Shown: piece by piece, positions 17,990-26,382 of the stretch
How the letters are laid out: each line of letters opens with the position of its first letter
Numbering within the stretch: position 1 is the first letter of the stretch
NCBI RefSeq assembly: GCF_024363565.1
Contig: NZ_JAJEKE010000001.1
Coordinates: forward strand, 310,001 to 374,000
Direction: 5' to 3'
DNA: 64,000 nt
Source of the DNA: Lutispora saccharofermentans
GTDB taxonomy: Bacteria > Bacillota > Clostridia > Lutisporales > Lutisporaceae
Made by a program: the position numbers and the translations under genes
The notes under the pieces: generated by a model
Told to the model about the DNA's origin: nothing
The model's database searches: none
The model's input: the letters and a program-made list of their open reading frames with translations, nothing else

Positions 17990-18012
17990 ATAAATAACGC
18001 ATCCACATTATT

Positions 18013-18100
18013 TATCACGGCAACTGGCTGGCTTAGTGCTCTTCACTGTAGCCCCTATAGCTTTGCGTCGCCACCTTTCGATGGGTTTGCCTTTATCAAG
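18013..18100 (-). promoter_or_regulatory. Cyclic di-GMP-I (GEMM-I) riboswitch
   Basis: The minus strand has the class-I hallmarks in order: GGCAAACC at the start of P1b, the CGAAAGG GNRA tetraloop, GACGCAAAGC with the ligand-contacting core, a GGGGCTA receptor-side strand, and a closing TTGCC that pairs with GGCAA (18091-18087 with 18023-18019). It senses the second messenger c-di-GMP. A terminator follows at 17961-17989 and a TATAAT box precedes it at 18115-18120. The regulated unit is the short RNA down to 17595. Confidence 0.88.
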
Positions 18101-18114
18101 TTCTGTTTAATTAG

Positions 18115-18120
18115 ATTATA
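18115..18120 (-). promoter_or_regulatory. -10 box of the c-di-GMP riboswitch transcript
   Basis: A perfect TATAAT on the minus strand places the start near 18108, just before the aptamer. The -35 region is weak. A GACATATGTC palindrome at 18140-18149 overlaps the -35 position and could be an operator. Confidence 0.5.
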
Positions 18121-18279
18121 TACCTGTACTCAATGCGTGGACATATGTCTAAATATTCATTTATTTAGAACTCAGGACCCTGTTTTTTTTACATAATTTA
18201 CAGGTATTATAGGCTATTATTTATAAGACTATCAGTATATTTATCCAGCTTTAGCACTAAAATGAGCTGCATCGGAATT

Positions 18280-19536
18280 CTATTTCTCCGCTAATTCTCT
18301 GATAGCCTTCAGAGTTCTATCTATCTCTTCCATCGTATTGTATGGAGCAAGCCCCACGCGCACCAGCCCGCCGCTCTCTCTCAAGCCTAAAACCCTGACC
18401 AGCTTTGAAGCGTAAAAATCTCCATCCCATACAAATATCCCTCTGTCTGCAAGATATTCGGCTACTTCTCTCGGAGATTTGTTTTTCATGGTAAAGGATA
18501 CTGTAGAAGTTCTTGGATATCCCTTTGGAGGCCCATAAACCCTAACTCCCGGTATCCTTTCCAATTCATCTATAAAATGCGCTGTTATCGGCTGCTCATA
18601 AGCCTCCAGAGCCAGCATGCCAGCAACCACATTTCTTCTTCTGCCGCTGAAACCTTTCAACTCTTTTTCAAATTCACTTCCGTAGGTCTCGCCTATGGAA
18701 GCGATAAACTCTATAGCTTCCGCAGCTCCTGCTATGCCTTCGTGATTTAATGTCCCGGTCTCAAATTTATAAGGTGCAAAATCATCCTGTTCTTTAACCT
18801 TTATAGTCCTTAGTCCTTCTAATTTCTCCTTTTTGGAATATAATACCCCAATATGCGGACCAAAAAACTTATATGCAGAGCAGAAAAGGAAATCCGTATC
18901 CAGATCTTTAACATCTATTGGACCGTGGAGAGCATAGTGAACTGCGTCCACAATAGTAAGCACCCCTGCTTCATGGGCCATGGCAACCATTGCCTTCACA
19001 TCACTGACTGTACCTACACCATTTGAAGCATAGTTGAACGCTGCGACCTTAGTTTTATCATTGAGCTTGCTTTTAAAATCCTCCATATCGATTATGCACT
19101 TTTCAAGATCCACTTTGACATTATGTATTATTATGCCCCTTTCCTCCAGCATCTCCCAGGGTCCTCTATTACACTCATGATCAATATCAGTAATTATTAC
19201 TTCGTCTCCGGGCTTAAGATCTCTAGCTATGGCAGAGGAAAGATTGAAATTTATTGTTGTAGAATTGGCGCCAAAGGAAACTTCCTCCCAGGAGCATCCA
19301 AAGAAGTCCGCGAAAGCTTTTCTGGTTTCCATCAGCATATCATCAGTCTCAATACTGGTGGCAAAAGCTCCGTGAATATTGCAATTATGCCATGTAAGAT
19401 AATCTACTACCTTATCGATAACCCTTTGGGGTACCTGTGTGCCTCCTGGCCCATCGAGATAGGCGGCAGGATATCCGTTTATCTTCCTCTCCATAGCGGG
19501 AAACTGTTTTCTCATAGCCTCAACATCATATTTCAT
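18280..19536 (-). CDS. SufS-like class-V aminotransferase (cysteine desulfurase-like)
   Basis: 418 aa, PLP-dependent class-V aminotransferase of the cysteine-desulfurase-like branch. The N-terminal substrate loop is seen as YLDGPGGTQVPQRVID, NSTTINFN holds the cofactor phosphate, ITDIDHECNRGPWE carries the stacking His region, VDAVHYALHG the PLP-ring Asp, and CSAYKFFGPH the Schiff-base Lys near 225. A reactive Cys loop like that of SufS is not obvious near the C-terminus, so the substrate may not be cysteine. The ATG at 19536 follows TAGGGGGATG. No suf or isc genes are adjacent. Confidence 0.85.
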   Translation of the reverse strand: MKYDVEAMRKQFPAMERKINGYPAAYLDGPGGTQVPQRVIDKVVDYLTWHNCNIHGAFATSIETDDMLMETRKAFADFFGCSWEEVSFGANSTTINFNLSSAIARDLKPGDEVIITDIDHECNRGPWEMLEERGIIIHNVKVDLEKCIIDMEDFKSKLNDKTKVAAFNYASNGVGTVSDVKAMVAMAHEAGVLTIVDAVHYALHGPIDVKDLDTDFLFCSAYKFFGPHIGVLYSKKEKLEGLRTIKVKEQDDFAPYKFETGTLNHEGIAGAAEAIEFIASIGETYGSEFEKELKGFSGRRRNVVAGMLALEAYEQPITAHFIDELERIPGVRVYGPPKGYPRTSTVSFTMKNKSPREVAEYLADRGIFVWDGDFYASKLVRVLGLRESGGLVRVGLAPYNTMEEIDRTLKAIRELAEK

Positions 19537-19685
19537 CGTACATCCCCCTAAGTTTTATTTAAATATTCAGTTTTATTATACAATTTATCTCATTTAAAAG
19601 CTATAGAAGAAGGACATTGAATTTGACGAACATATTTCAATCTCATTCATAAAATAGTAATATGAATAACTATAAGGAGGTCGCT

Positions 19686-20213
19686 ATGATTTCAGACAGA
19701 CAAAACAGGTATAACCGAGCACGTGCGGTAAATTATGCGAAAACTTATGCTTTGTCTCCAAACCCGAGCTTTAAATATTTTAAAATATACGAAAACCTGG
19801 GCGGAGACTGCACGAATTTTATCTCTCAGTGCCTTCTTGCCGGCGATGCGCCTATGACATATGGTACGGAACACGCTTGGTGGTATAATAAGGCAGGTAC
19901 CTATAATACAAATGATGACTCGTGGTCGGTGCCTTGGGCTGTTGCTCACTCGTTATACTGGACCCTAAAGGTGAATAACGAAGCCAATGCCAATGCTGTA
20001 AAAGGCGTTGAAGTGAGCAGTGTAGCTATGCTTGAGCTGGGAGACATAATTTTTTTTGAAGATGAAAACGGAGTCATATTCCACTCAACTATAGTAACCG
20101 GCTTTTCTCCAACCAGCACCCTCGTATCTCATCATACTTATGACGCATTGGATGTACCCTACACCAGATCATGGAGAGCTAAACGATACCATTACTTAAA
20201 GATAAGGATATAA
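19686..20213 (+). CDS. Putative amidase-domain protein (Amidase_6 type)
   Basis: 175 aa. The single domain matches the putative amidase family common in spore formers: NRARAVNYAKTYAL at the N-terminus, then GGDCTNFISQCLLAGD with the likely catalytic Cys, and a late FHSTIVTGF / SHHTYD region with candidate His. An in-frame ATG at 19662 lies before the AAGGAGG ribosome-binding site (19674-19680), so ATG 19686 is the start. No signal peptide is seen, so it may act in the cytoplasm or on the forespore. Function inferred from family only. Confidence 0.82.
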   Translation: MISDRQNRYNRARAVNYAKTYALSPNPSFKYFKIYENLGGDCTNFISQCLLAGDAPMTYGTEHAWWYNKAGTYNTNDDSWSVPWAVAHSLYWTLKVNNEANANAVKGVEVSSVAMLELGDIIFFEDENGVIFHSTIVTGFSPTSTLVSHHTYDALDVPYTRSWRAKRYHYLKIRI

Positions 20214-20231
20214 TCTCATCATGTTTTAAAT

Positions 20232-20268
20232 AATAATGCTGTCCTCTTTGAAAGCGGACAGCATTATT
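20232..20268 (+). terminator. Terminator of the amidase-domain gene
   Basis: AATAATGCTGTCC (20232-20244) pairs with GGACAGCATTATT (20256-20268). The stem is perfect; the T-tract is short. Confidence 0.7.
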
Positions 20269-20336
20269 TAAGAATATTTAATCGTTCAATAGGGATAATA
20301 TTAATGTTTAATCTTTACTGAAAGAGGTAATGACTG

Positions 20337-20639
20337 ATGACTGGCACTATAATATGCCCTATATGCAAGGGCAATAAATTTGCTGCAAAATTTCAAGCTT
20401 CTTACGTCTACTCCTATAGTATCGATGCCAATGCTCCCGGCAGCGAAAATGAGGACGAGTTTCTACCTTTTTTATTTGATAATAGAAAAAAAATAGACTC
20501 TGAGGAGTATCTAGAATGCCTGCAATGCCAAAACAGGTTCCCATGCCATTTCAATGAGGGCACCAAAGGGGTTTCACTTACAATACTCCAAAAAGCCATT
20601 CGCTCCGATCATACAATCGATCCGGAATTTTTAGGATAA
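20337..20639 (+). CDS. Small zinc-ribbon protein of unknown function
   Basis: 100 aa. CPIC at residues 7-10 and CLQC near 61-64 form a likely zinc ribbon, separated by a long acidic insert (GSENEDEFLPFLFDNRKK). No other domain or membrane segment is present. ATG 20337 follows AAAGAGGT. It converges with the exopolysaccharide operon, with only 28 bases between them and no terminator I can see. Confidence 0.65.
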   Translation: MTGTIICPICKGNKFAAKFQASYVYSYSIDANAPGSENEDEFLPFLFDNRKKIDSEEYLECLQCQNRFPCHFNEGTKGVSLTILQKAIRSDHTIDPEFLG

Positions 20640-20667
20640 TGGTTGATGACTTATATAGAATAAAAGA

Positions 20668-21435
20668 TCAATGATAAAAAAACAAAGCCTTTTTGTTATA
20701 TTTAACAGGTTCATCAATAGTTAGTTCTTCATCATTAATTACCTTCAAAGGATTATCATAAAGAAATTTCTCCAGATTCTTCTTACTGGTATACCTGCCT
20801 GCAATTTCAAAGGTATGTATTAATGATAAGTTGTATTTACTGCTAGAGTGAGCATCTGAAGCTATAAAATGTACCATGCTATTTTCTAATAGAATACCTG
20901 CTGTTTTACCGATGCTATCCTTGCTCCCTTTCTCTAAACTTGAGAGATTTATCTGAACTAAAGCTCCTCTTTTAATAAAATCATATAGAATATTAGGATT
21001 TTTGATTATCTTTAAATTTCGCTCTGGATGTGCAAATATTGGATAAATCCCCTTTAATCTTAGGGAAAATATTATTTGATCAATATAGCCGGGTATATCA
21101 ACCATAGGTAGCTCTATCAATATATATTTTGTTTTGTTTATTGTAGCTATCTCATTATTTTCTAGTAGTTCAATAGTATTAGGTGTAATAAACACCTCAT
21201 TTCCAAGTAAAATTTCAATTTTTATTTGTCTATTTAATAATTCATTTTTTAAGTTATTTAATATTTCCAAATTATATAGATAGCTTTTATACCCTTCACC
21301 TTCTATATAGTGCGGTGTAGCCACGATAACCTTTGTTCCGTTGCTCTCAGCACGTTTAGCCATTTCAATTGATTCTTCAACATTACCAGGTCCATCATCG
21401 ATTCCGGGTAGTATATGGCAATGTATATCAACCAT
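20668..21435 (-). CDS. CpsB/YwqE-type PHP tyrosine-protein phosphatase
   Basis: 255 aa metal-dependent phosphatase of the PHP family that removes phosphate from the tyrosine kinase CpsD. Metal ligands are visible as DIHCHILPGIDDGP at the N-terminus, HPERN near 138 and SDAHSS near 190. The frame extends to 21468, but the GAGGGTGAATAAT before ATG 21435 is a good ribosome-binding site and the conserved sequence begins there. The start follows directly on the kinase stop codon (TAAT ATG), so the two opposing enzymes are made together. Last gene of the polysaccharide operon. Confidence 0.9.
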   Translation of the reverse strand: MVDIHCHILPGIDDGPGNVEESIEMAKRAESNGTKVIVATPHYIEGEGYKSYLYNLEILNNLKNELLNRQIKIEILLGNEVFITPNTIELLENNEIATINKTKYILIELPMVDIPGYIDQIIFSLRLKGIYPIFAHPERNLKIIKNPNILYDFIKRGALVQINLSSLEKGSKDSIGKTAGILLENSMVHFIASDAHSSSKYNLSLIHTFEIAGRYTSKKNLEKFLYDNPLKVINDEELTIDEPVKYNKKALFFYH

Positions 21436-21436
21436 A

Positions 21437-22123
21437 TTATTCACCCTCATAATAGGAATAATAATCATCTGCTTTATTATAACGTCCGGCTTTTGTTACC
21501 ATTTTATTTAAGACAACTCCTATAATATTAGCATTTACTTTATTCAGTAAAGCTTTAGCATTTTTTGCATTCTCAATTGTAGTTTGTCCTGCTGCACAGA
21601 CCAAGATGACTCCATCTGCTATTGTTGATAAAACTGCAGCATCCGTAACTAAGCATGCGGGAGGTGAGTCAAAAAGCACCATATCATATACGGTCTTTAA
21701 CTCATCCAGTAATATTTTTATTCTGTTTGATCCTAGAAGCTCAGAAGGATTAGGTGGAATTGGACCTGATGATAATATGTCCAAATTTTCCACATAAGTG
21801 CTTTCTATTATTCTTATATATTCTACATCTTCTGATAATAAATTAGTAAGGCCCTTTGTATTACTCACTTGAAAAAACGTATGCACATTGGGCTTCCTTA
21901 GATCAGCGTCTATCAATAAAACTTTTTTATTATTCCGTGCTATGGCTACAGCAAGGTTGGCAATAACAGTGCTTTTCCCATCCCCTTGCCCGGGACTGGT
22001 TATTACTATGCTATTTATAGTTTTGTCAATGTTTGCAAACTGTATATTTGTTCTTAATATTCTATATGCTTCTGCTGAACGTGATTTTGGATTAATATTC
22101 GTGATAATATTTCTTTTATCCAT
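21437..22123 (-). CDS. CpsD/YwqD-type bacterial tyrosine kinase
   Basis: 228 aa BY-kinase that, with its membrane partner CpsC, controls polymer length and export. Walker A SPGQGDGKSTVIANLA is near 45, Walker A' VLLIDADLRKP near 75 and Walker B VLFDSPPA near 150. The C-terminal tail has the expected tyrosine cluster (YNKADDYYSYYEGE), the autophosphorylation target. It lacks its own transmembrane part, as in Gram-positive systems where CpsC supplies it; two CpsC-like proteins are encoded at 22151-22807 and 28417-29082. Confidence 0.93.
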   Translation of the reverse strand: MDKRNIITNINPKSRSAEAYRILRTNIQFANIDKTINSIVITSPGQGDGKSTVIANLAVAIARNNKKVLLIDADLRKPNVHTFFQVSNTKGLTNLLSEDVEYIRIIESTYVENLDILSSGPIPPNPSELLGSNRIKILLDELKTVYDMVLFDSPPACLVTDAAVLSTIADGVILVCAAGQTTIENAKNAKALLNKVNANIIGVVLNKMVTKAGRYNKADDYYSYYEGE

Positions 22124-22150
22124 TTCTTACCTCCAAATACTGTTTGTATT

Positions 22151-22807
22151 TCATGGTATCATGCCAATAATAGGCAGCTCTATATATTTAGTTATATCCT
22201 CAGGTGTTTTTATAGTATTGTCCAGGTAGTCAATTAAAATAACAATTAGTGCTCCAATTATTATCCCCAATATTCCAGCTGCGGTCATATTCATAACTAG
22301 AATTGGCCTTATATTCTTTTTCGGTATTTCAGCCCTATCAATTATCTGGACGTTTTCTACATTCATAATTTTGACCACTTTTTCCATGAACACCTCAACT
22401 ATTCCATTGACTAGCTTAGCAGCAACTTCCGGATTTTCATCCCTTGATTCAATCTTAATTATTCCCGTATCTCCAACTTGCGTAATATTTACCTTTTTTC
22501 TTATAGCATCGTATGTTATATCTAAACCCAGATTTTTTATTACTTCATTTGATACAGTTCTGCTTTTTGCAATTTCACTGTATGTTGATACTAACTTCTG
22601 ACTCAGTAATATATCATTATATTCTATGGCTTCATAATAGCCTTTGGGCTTTCCTATCATCAAGGTTGAAAAAGCTTGGTACTCGGGCTTAATGATAAAA
22701 AAGCTAAAAATTCCGCTTATCATCAATAACAAAACCGTAGATGATATAATAATCCAAAGCTTATTTCTAAGTATTTCAATATATTCTATCAATTGCTTTC
22801 TAAACAT
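22151..22807 (-). CDS. CpsC/Wzz-type chain-length determinant, copy 1
   Basis: 218 aa polysaccharide co-polymerase and activator of the BY-kinase. Two transmembrane helices flank an outside domain: about residues 18-38 (SSTVLLLMISGIFSFF) and 173-193 (NMTAAGILGIIIGALIVIL), with the Wzz Pro-rich motif near the second (AEIPKKNIRPI). The C-terminal DYLDNTIKTPEDI segment is the kinase contact region in this family. About 28 bases upstream of cpsD. It is similar to 28417-29082 in length and motifs, an internal duplication. Confidence 0.9.
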   Translation of the reverse strand: MFRKQLIEYIEILRNKLWIIISSTVLLLMISGIFSFFIIKPEYQAFSTLMIGKPKGYYEAIEYNDILLSQKLVSTYSEIAKSRTVSNEVIKNLGLDITYDAIRKKVNITQVGDTGIIKIESRDENPEVAAKLVNGIVEVFMEKVVKIMNVENVQIIDRAEIPKKNIRPILVMNMTAAGILGIIIGALIVILIDYLDNTIKTPEDITKYIELPIIGMIP

Positions 22808-22859
22808 AAGCCATATCCCCTCTATCTCAATAAGCTATTTGTAACATTTATATGAATCC

Positions 22860-23507
22860 TTATCTGGCTCCATAACCAGATAATATAATCTTTACTGTCT
22901 TTAAAATAATTTTGATATCCAGCCAAATAGACTGATTATTTATATAATACAAGTCCTTTTTCAGCTTTTCCTGAGGAGTCAGCTCATACCCCCCATTTAC
23001 TTGAGCCCAACCTGTTAATCCTGGTTTAACTGCCAATCTGTAATTATATTCTGGAATTTCTTTACAAAACTCATCAATAAAGCATGATCTCTCAGGTCTT
23101 GGCCCAACTATGCTCATGTCTCCTTTAATTATATTAATGAATTGAGGGATTTCATCTATTCTGGTTTTTCTAATGCATCTGCCGATTTTGGTAACTCTGG
23201 CATCATGCTTCTGTGCCCACTGAGGCCCATTCTTTTCAGCATCAATATACATGGATCTTAGTTTATAAATTTTAAACTGTCGGCCATTCTTCCCTACCCT
23301 TATTTGACTGTAAATGAATGGACCCTCAGACTCCAGTTTTATCAATGTTCCGAATATAATTAATAAAAAAAATGCAAATAAAAATCCAATGAATGCAATA
23401 GAAATATCCATCAATCTCTTAAATAGTAAATATAGCGTTTTCTTTTCGGATTCTACTTTAATTACAATTGCTTCATTACTTTTCACTTCATTAGAAATAA
23501 ACATCAT
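22860..23507 (-). CDS. Priming undecaprenyl-phosphate sugar-phosphate transferase
   Basis: 215 aa bacterial sugar transferase, which loads the first sugar-1-phosphate onto undecaprenyl phosphate. One N-terminal hydrophobic helix (about 35-58) precedes the cytoplasmic catalytic domain with YKLRSMYIDAE, TRIDEIPQFINIIKGDMSIVGPRPER and LAVKPGLTGWAQVNGG, all hallmark motifs. This short form corresponds to the PglC-like core without the extra helices of WbaP. Two ATGs (23507 and 23504) follow AAGGGGAG. A hairpin at 23531-23560 separates it from the upstream genes. Confidence 0.92.
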   Translation of the reverse strand: MMFISNEVKSNEAIVIKVESEKKTLYLLFKRLMDISIAFIGFLFAFFLLIIFGTLIKLESEGPFIYSQIRVGKNGRQFKIYKLRSMYIDAEKNGPQWAQKHDARVTKIGRCIRKTRIDEIPQFINIIKGDMSIVGPRPERSCFIDEFCKEIPEYNYRLAVKPGLTGWAQVNGGYELTPQEKLKKDLYYINNQSIWLDIKIILKTVKIILSGYGAR

Positions 23508-23525
23508 AACTCCCCTTAAAAATAA

Positions 23526-23560
23526 TAAAAAGGTACTAAAAAGCTCAATCTTTAGTACCT
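23526..23560 (-). terminator. Terminator or attenuator inside the polysaccharide operon
   Basis: On the minus strand AGGTACTAAA (23560-23551) pairs with TTTAGTACCT (23540-23531) and is followed by TTTTTATTATTTTT. It lies after the flippase-glycosyltransferase gene and before the priming transferase, so it could reduce or condition expression of the last four genes. Confidence 0.75.
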
Positions 23561-23609
23561 GTAATGCTCTTGTCTTAATTCATAATATATTGTTCTTGTA
23601 AAAGTGTGA

Positions 23610-26345
23610 CTATATTTTCATTAGTAATTCATACTCGCTTATCATTTTTTCTTTGCTGAATTTTCTAAATGCCATGGACTTTCCATTATTTCCCATAACT
23701 TTTTTTAAATGATTACTTTTTAATAGTTTCTCAATATTTTTTACCGCTGTGTTTACATCCTGTTCTTTAATAATATATCCGTTCCTACCTTCTTCGACCA
23801 ATTCTGATAAAGCACCAATACCATTTGCAATAATAGGTTTTTGTGCGAACATTGCCTCAATCACCTCAATAGGCACTTTTTCTTTGTTAGAAAAATATGA
23901 AAAAATATCAAAGTCGTTGATCTGCATTGATTTGTCTCTGCAATGACATATAATATTAACATATGAACTCAAGCCAAGCTCATTTATCCGCGTTTCGCAT
24001 TTATACACTTGAGATCTGCTAACCATAATTATGAGTTTAAACCTGTTTTCCCGTTGCTTTAGCTCATTAAATATATCCATTACGTACGCAATGCTATCAA
24101 AGTCATCTAGTTCAGCAAGCATGCCTATTATAGGGATTTTTTTGCTGATTTTTAACTCTCTTCTTAATGTAGGAGTTCTAAATACATTTTTTTCAATACC
24201 ATAGTAAATTATAGATGCATTTTTTATGTTTATCCATTTCTTGTTTATTCCCACACTTAAATGAAATTTAGAGACGCATATTATATTAGTTGTAATTTTA
24301 GCTAAAAGTCTCTGAAAAAAATTATATGCAGAGCTTTCGTTAATGTGCCATCCATGCACTGTAAAAAGTATCTTAGGTACTTTAAGCAACCGTGCTGCTA
24401 TACATCCTAATACTCCTAATCTGAAGCTATGGAAATGAACAATATGAAATTTTCCAACATATATAGTTTTCAATATAATGAAAAATGTTTTTAAATTACT
24501 CAATGCCGAAATACCTAGCTCAAACGACGGTATAACCACTATATTTACCTTTGAAGAGCTGTTTTCATTAAATTTCTTTGCTTTATCTACTATAGCACTA
24601 CCTTCTGCAGCAATTAATGTTATATCATATTTTTCTGCAGGCAATGAAGAAATCAAATGATATACAACTTTAGACGCTTCATCTTCTGTTGGTGAAGAAA
24701 CACCCAATAGCAATTTCAGTTGTTTTGGAGAAGCTATATTTTTATGCAATGCCTTTCTACGCCAAATAGATCTTTTTAAGGTGTCTAACTTATTATTTAA
24801 AAAATGCATAGCACCGGTTTTATTCTTAAGATATGTAATCAAAACCCTTGCTTCTTCTACTCTCATAAGTACAATTGAAAATAAATATATTAAGCCGCCT
24901 AATAATATACAAGAAAAAAGAATCATAATTTCATTAAGGAATCCGCTGCCTAATGCTTGTGAAAATAAAATATATGATACTTTCAAGCCAATCGCCATGA
25001 ATAGCGAGGATATACCTGCTTTGATAATTAAAACCAGTATTTTTCTTTCTTCGAAGCATTTCATCCTAGATTTGAGATTATTAAATAGCAATATTGTGCC
25101 TATAATAGATGAAATACTGGTAGCAAGAGCAAGACCCCCGTGCCCTAGAGGTTTTATCAAAATGAAATTAAGAAATATATTTACAATTATTGCAATAAAT
25201 CCATTAAACATCGGTGTTTTAGTATCCTGCAAAGAGTAGAATGCTTTCGATAATACGATTCTAAGGCCGGACGCCGTTATCCCTATAGAGTAATAAAACA
25301 GGGCAATAGCGGTGTTGTGAGTAGCTCGCTCATCAAAATAGCCCCTTTGAAATAAAGCTTTAACTACAGGAGTGCTAAGGCACATTGCTCCTATAGAAAC
25401 AGGTATCAAAAGCAGCAACATAAAGCTTACAGACTTTTGAATTGTATCATAAAAAGCCTTCCAATCCTCTTTTGCAGCTAATTGAGATATAATAGTATAT
25501 ATAACCATTACTAAAGGTGCTGTAAAAATTCCAAATACGAATGAGCCCAGCTTGTCGGCGAAATTAAGAGCAGCTATGCTGCCTTCGCTTAATGTTGATG
25601 CTAATGTCTTGTCAATAAGAACATTCAACTGCTGCACAGTCATGCCCAAAAAAACAGGTATAATTAAGTATCCTAAATTTTTTATATCACTATCAATGAG
25701 TTTTCTTTGAATTTTATATGTATATCCACCCTTCAAAGCAAAATATAATTGATAAGCCAACTGGCTTGCTATTCCAAGCAACGTTCCGTATGCTAATATG
25801 CTTTTATTCCAAAAAAAACTTAATACCGTAGATAAGATTATAACGATATTTTTAGGAAATGCTATAAATGCTGTCACATAAAAATTTTTGTTTGCTTGTA
25901 AAAATCCTGTAAAAACATAATTTATACCAATAAGAATTATTCCCGGCAGCAATATATTTGTAAAGCTTACTGCTAATTCTAATGTTTCTCCTTTAAAGCC
26001 AATTGCAAAAATACTTACCAAAGGCCTTGTGAATATTACCCCAAATACGCTTAATATCACCGTTATCAGCACTATTAAGTTTAGAACATTATTCATAAAC
26101 TTCAGCGCTTCATCTTTATTTTTTTTCTCAGCGATATATGAATACATAGGAATAAAAGTGGTGCTTAGTGACTCGCCCATGCTTGCAAATACAACCAAAG
26201 GAATCGTGGTTGCAATTAAGTAAGCATCAGTATATGAGGTTGCTCCAAATACTGATGCCATTGCTATTTCTCTAACAAAACCAAGAACTTTAGCTGATAT
26301 TGCTATAAGCATTATTATTAATATTCTTTTACTTTCATTAAGCAT
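23610..26345 (-). CDS. MurJ/MviN-type flippase fused to a GT4 glycosyltransferase
   Basis: 911 aa in one uninterrupted frame. Residues 1 to about 505 are a MurJ/MviN polysaccharide-lipid flippase with about 14 membrane helices (start MLNESKRILIIMLIAISAKV, then FVREIAMASVFGATSYTDAY, a family signature). After a short basic linker (LKRSIWRRKALHK) residues about 548-911 are a GT-B glycosyltransferase, family-4-like: LLLGVSSPTEDEASKVVYHLI, VHFHSFRLGVLG, a VHGWH motif and a C-terminal EVIEAMFAQKPIIANGIGALSELV nucleotide-sugar site. Normally these are separate proteins. The fusion would place a glycosyltransferase next to the lipid-linked repeat exporter. ATG 26345 follows GGGGCAGATAAA. Confidence 0.88.
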   Translation of the reverse strand: MLNESKRILIIMLIAISAKVLGFVREIAMASVFGATSYTDAYLIATTIPLVVFASMGESLSTTFIPMYSYIAEKKNKDEALKFMNNVLNLIVLITVILSVFGVIFTRPLVSIFAIGFKGETLELAVSFTNILLPGIILIGINYVFTGFLQANKNFYVTAFIAFPKNIVIILSTVLSFFWNKSILAYGTLLGIASQLAYQLYFALKGGYTYKIQRKLIDSDIKNLGYLIIPVFLGMTVQQLNVLIDKTLASTLSEGSIAALNFADKLGSFVFGIFTAPLVMVIYTIISQLAAKEDWKAFYDTIQKSVSFMLLLLIPVSIGAMCLSTPVVKALFQRGYFDERATHNTAIALFYYSIGITASGLRIVLSKAFYSLQDTKTPMFNGFIAIIVNIFLNFILIKPLGHGGLALATSISSIIGTILLFNNLKSRMKCFEERKILVLIIKAGISSLFMAIGLKVSYILFSQALGSGFLNEIMILFSCILLGGLIYLFSIVLMRVEEARVLITYLKNKTGAMHFLNNKLDTLKRSIWRRKALHKNIASPKQLKLLLGVSSPTEDEASKVVYHLISSLPAEKYDITLIAAEGSAIVDKAKKFNENSSSKVNIVVIPSFELGISALSNLKTFFIILKTIYVGKFHIVHFHSFRLGVLGCIAARLLKVPKILFTVHGWHINESSAYNFFQRLLAKITTNIICVSKFHLSVGINKKWINIKNASIIYYGIEKNVFRTPTLRRELKISKKIPIIGMLAELDDFDSIAYVMDIFNELKQRENRFKLIIMVSRSQVYKCETRINELGLSSYVNIICHCRDKSMQINDFDIFSYFSNKEKVPIEVIEAMFAQKPIIANGIGALSELVEEGRNGYIIKEQDVNTAVKNIEKLLKSNHLKKVMGNNGKSMAFRKFSKEKMISEYELLMKI

Positions 26346-26382
26346 TTTATCTGCCCCAATACTATCCTATTGGAAAACTATT

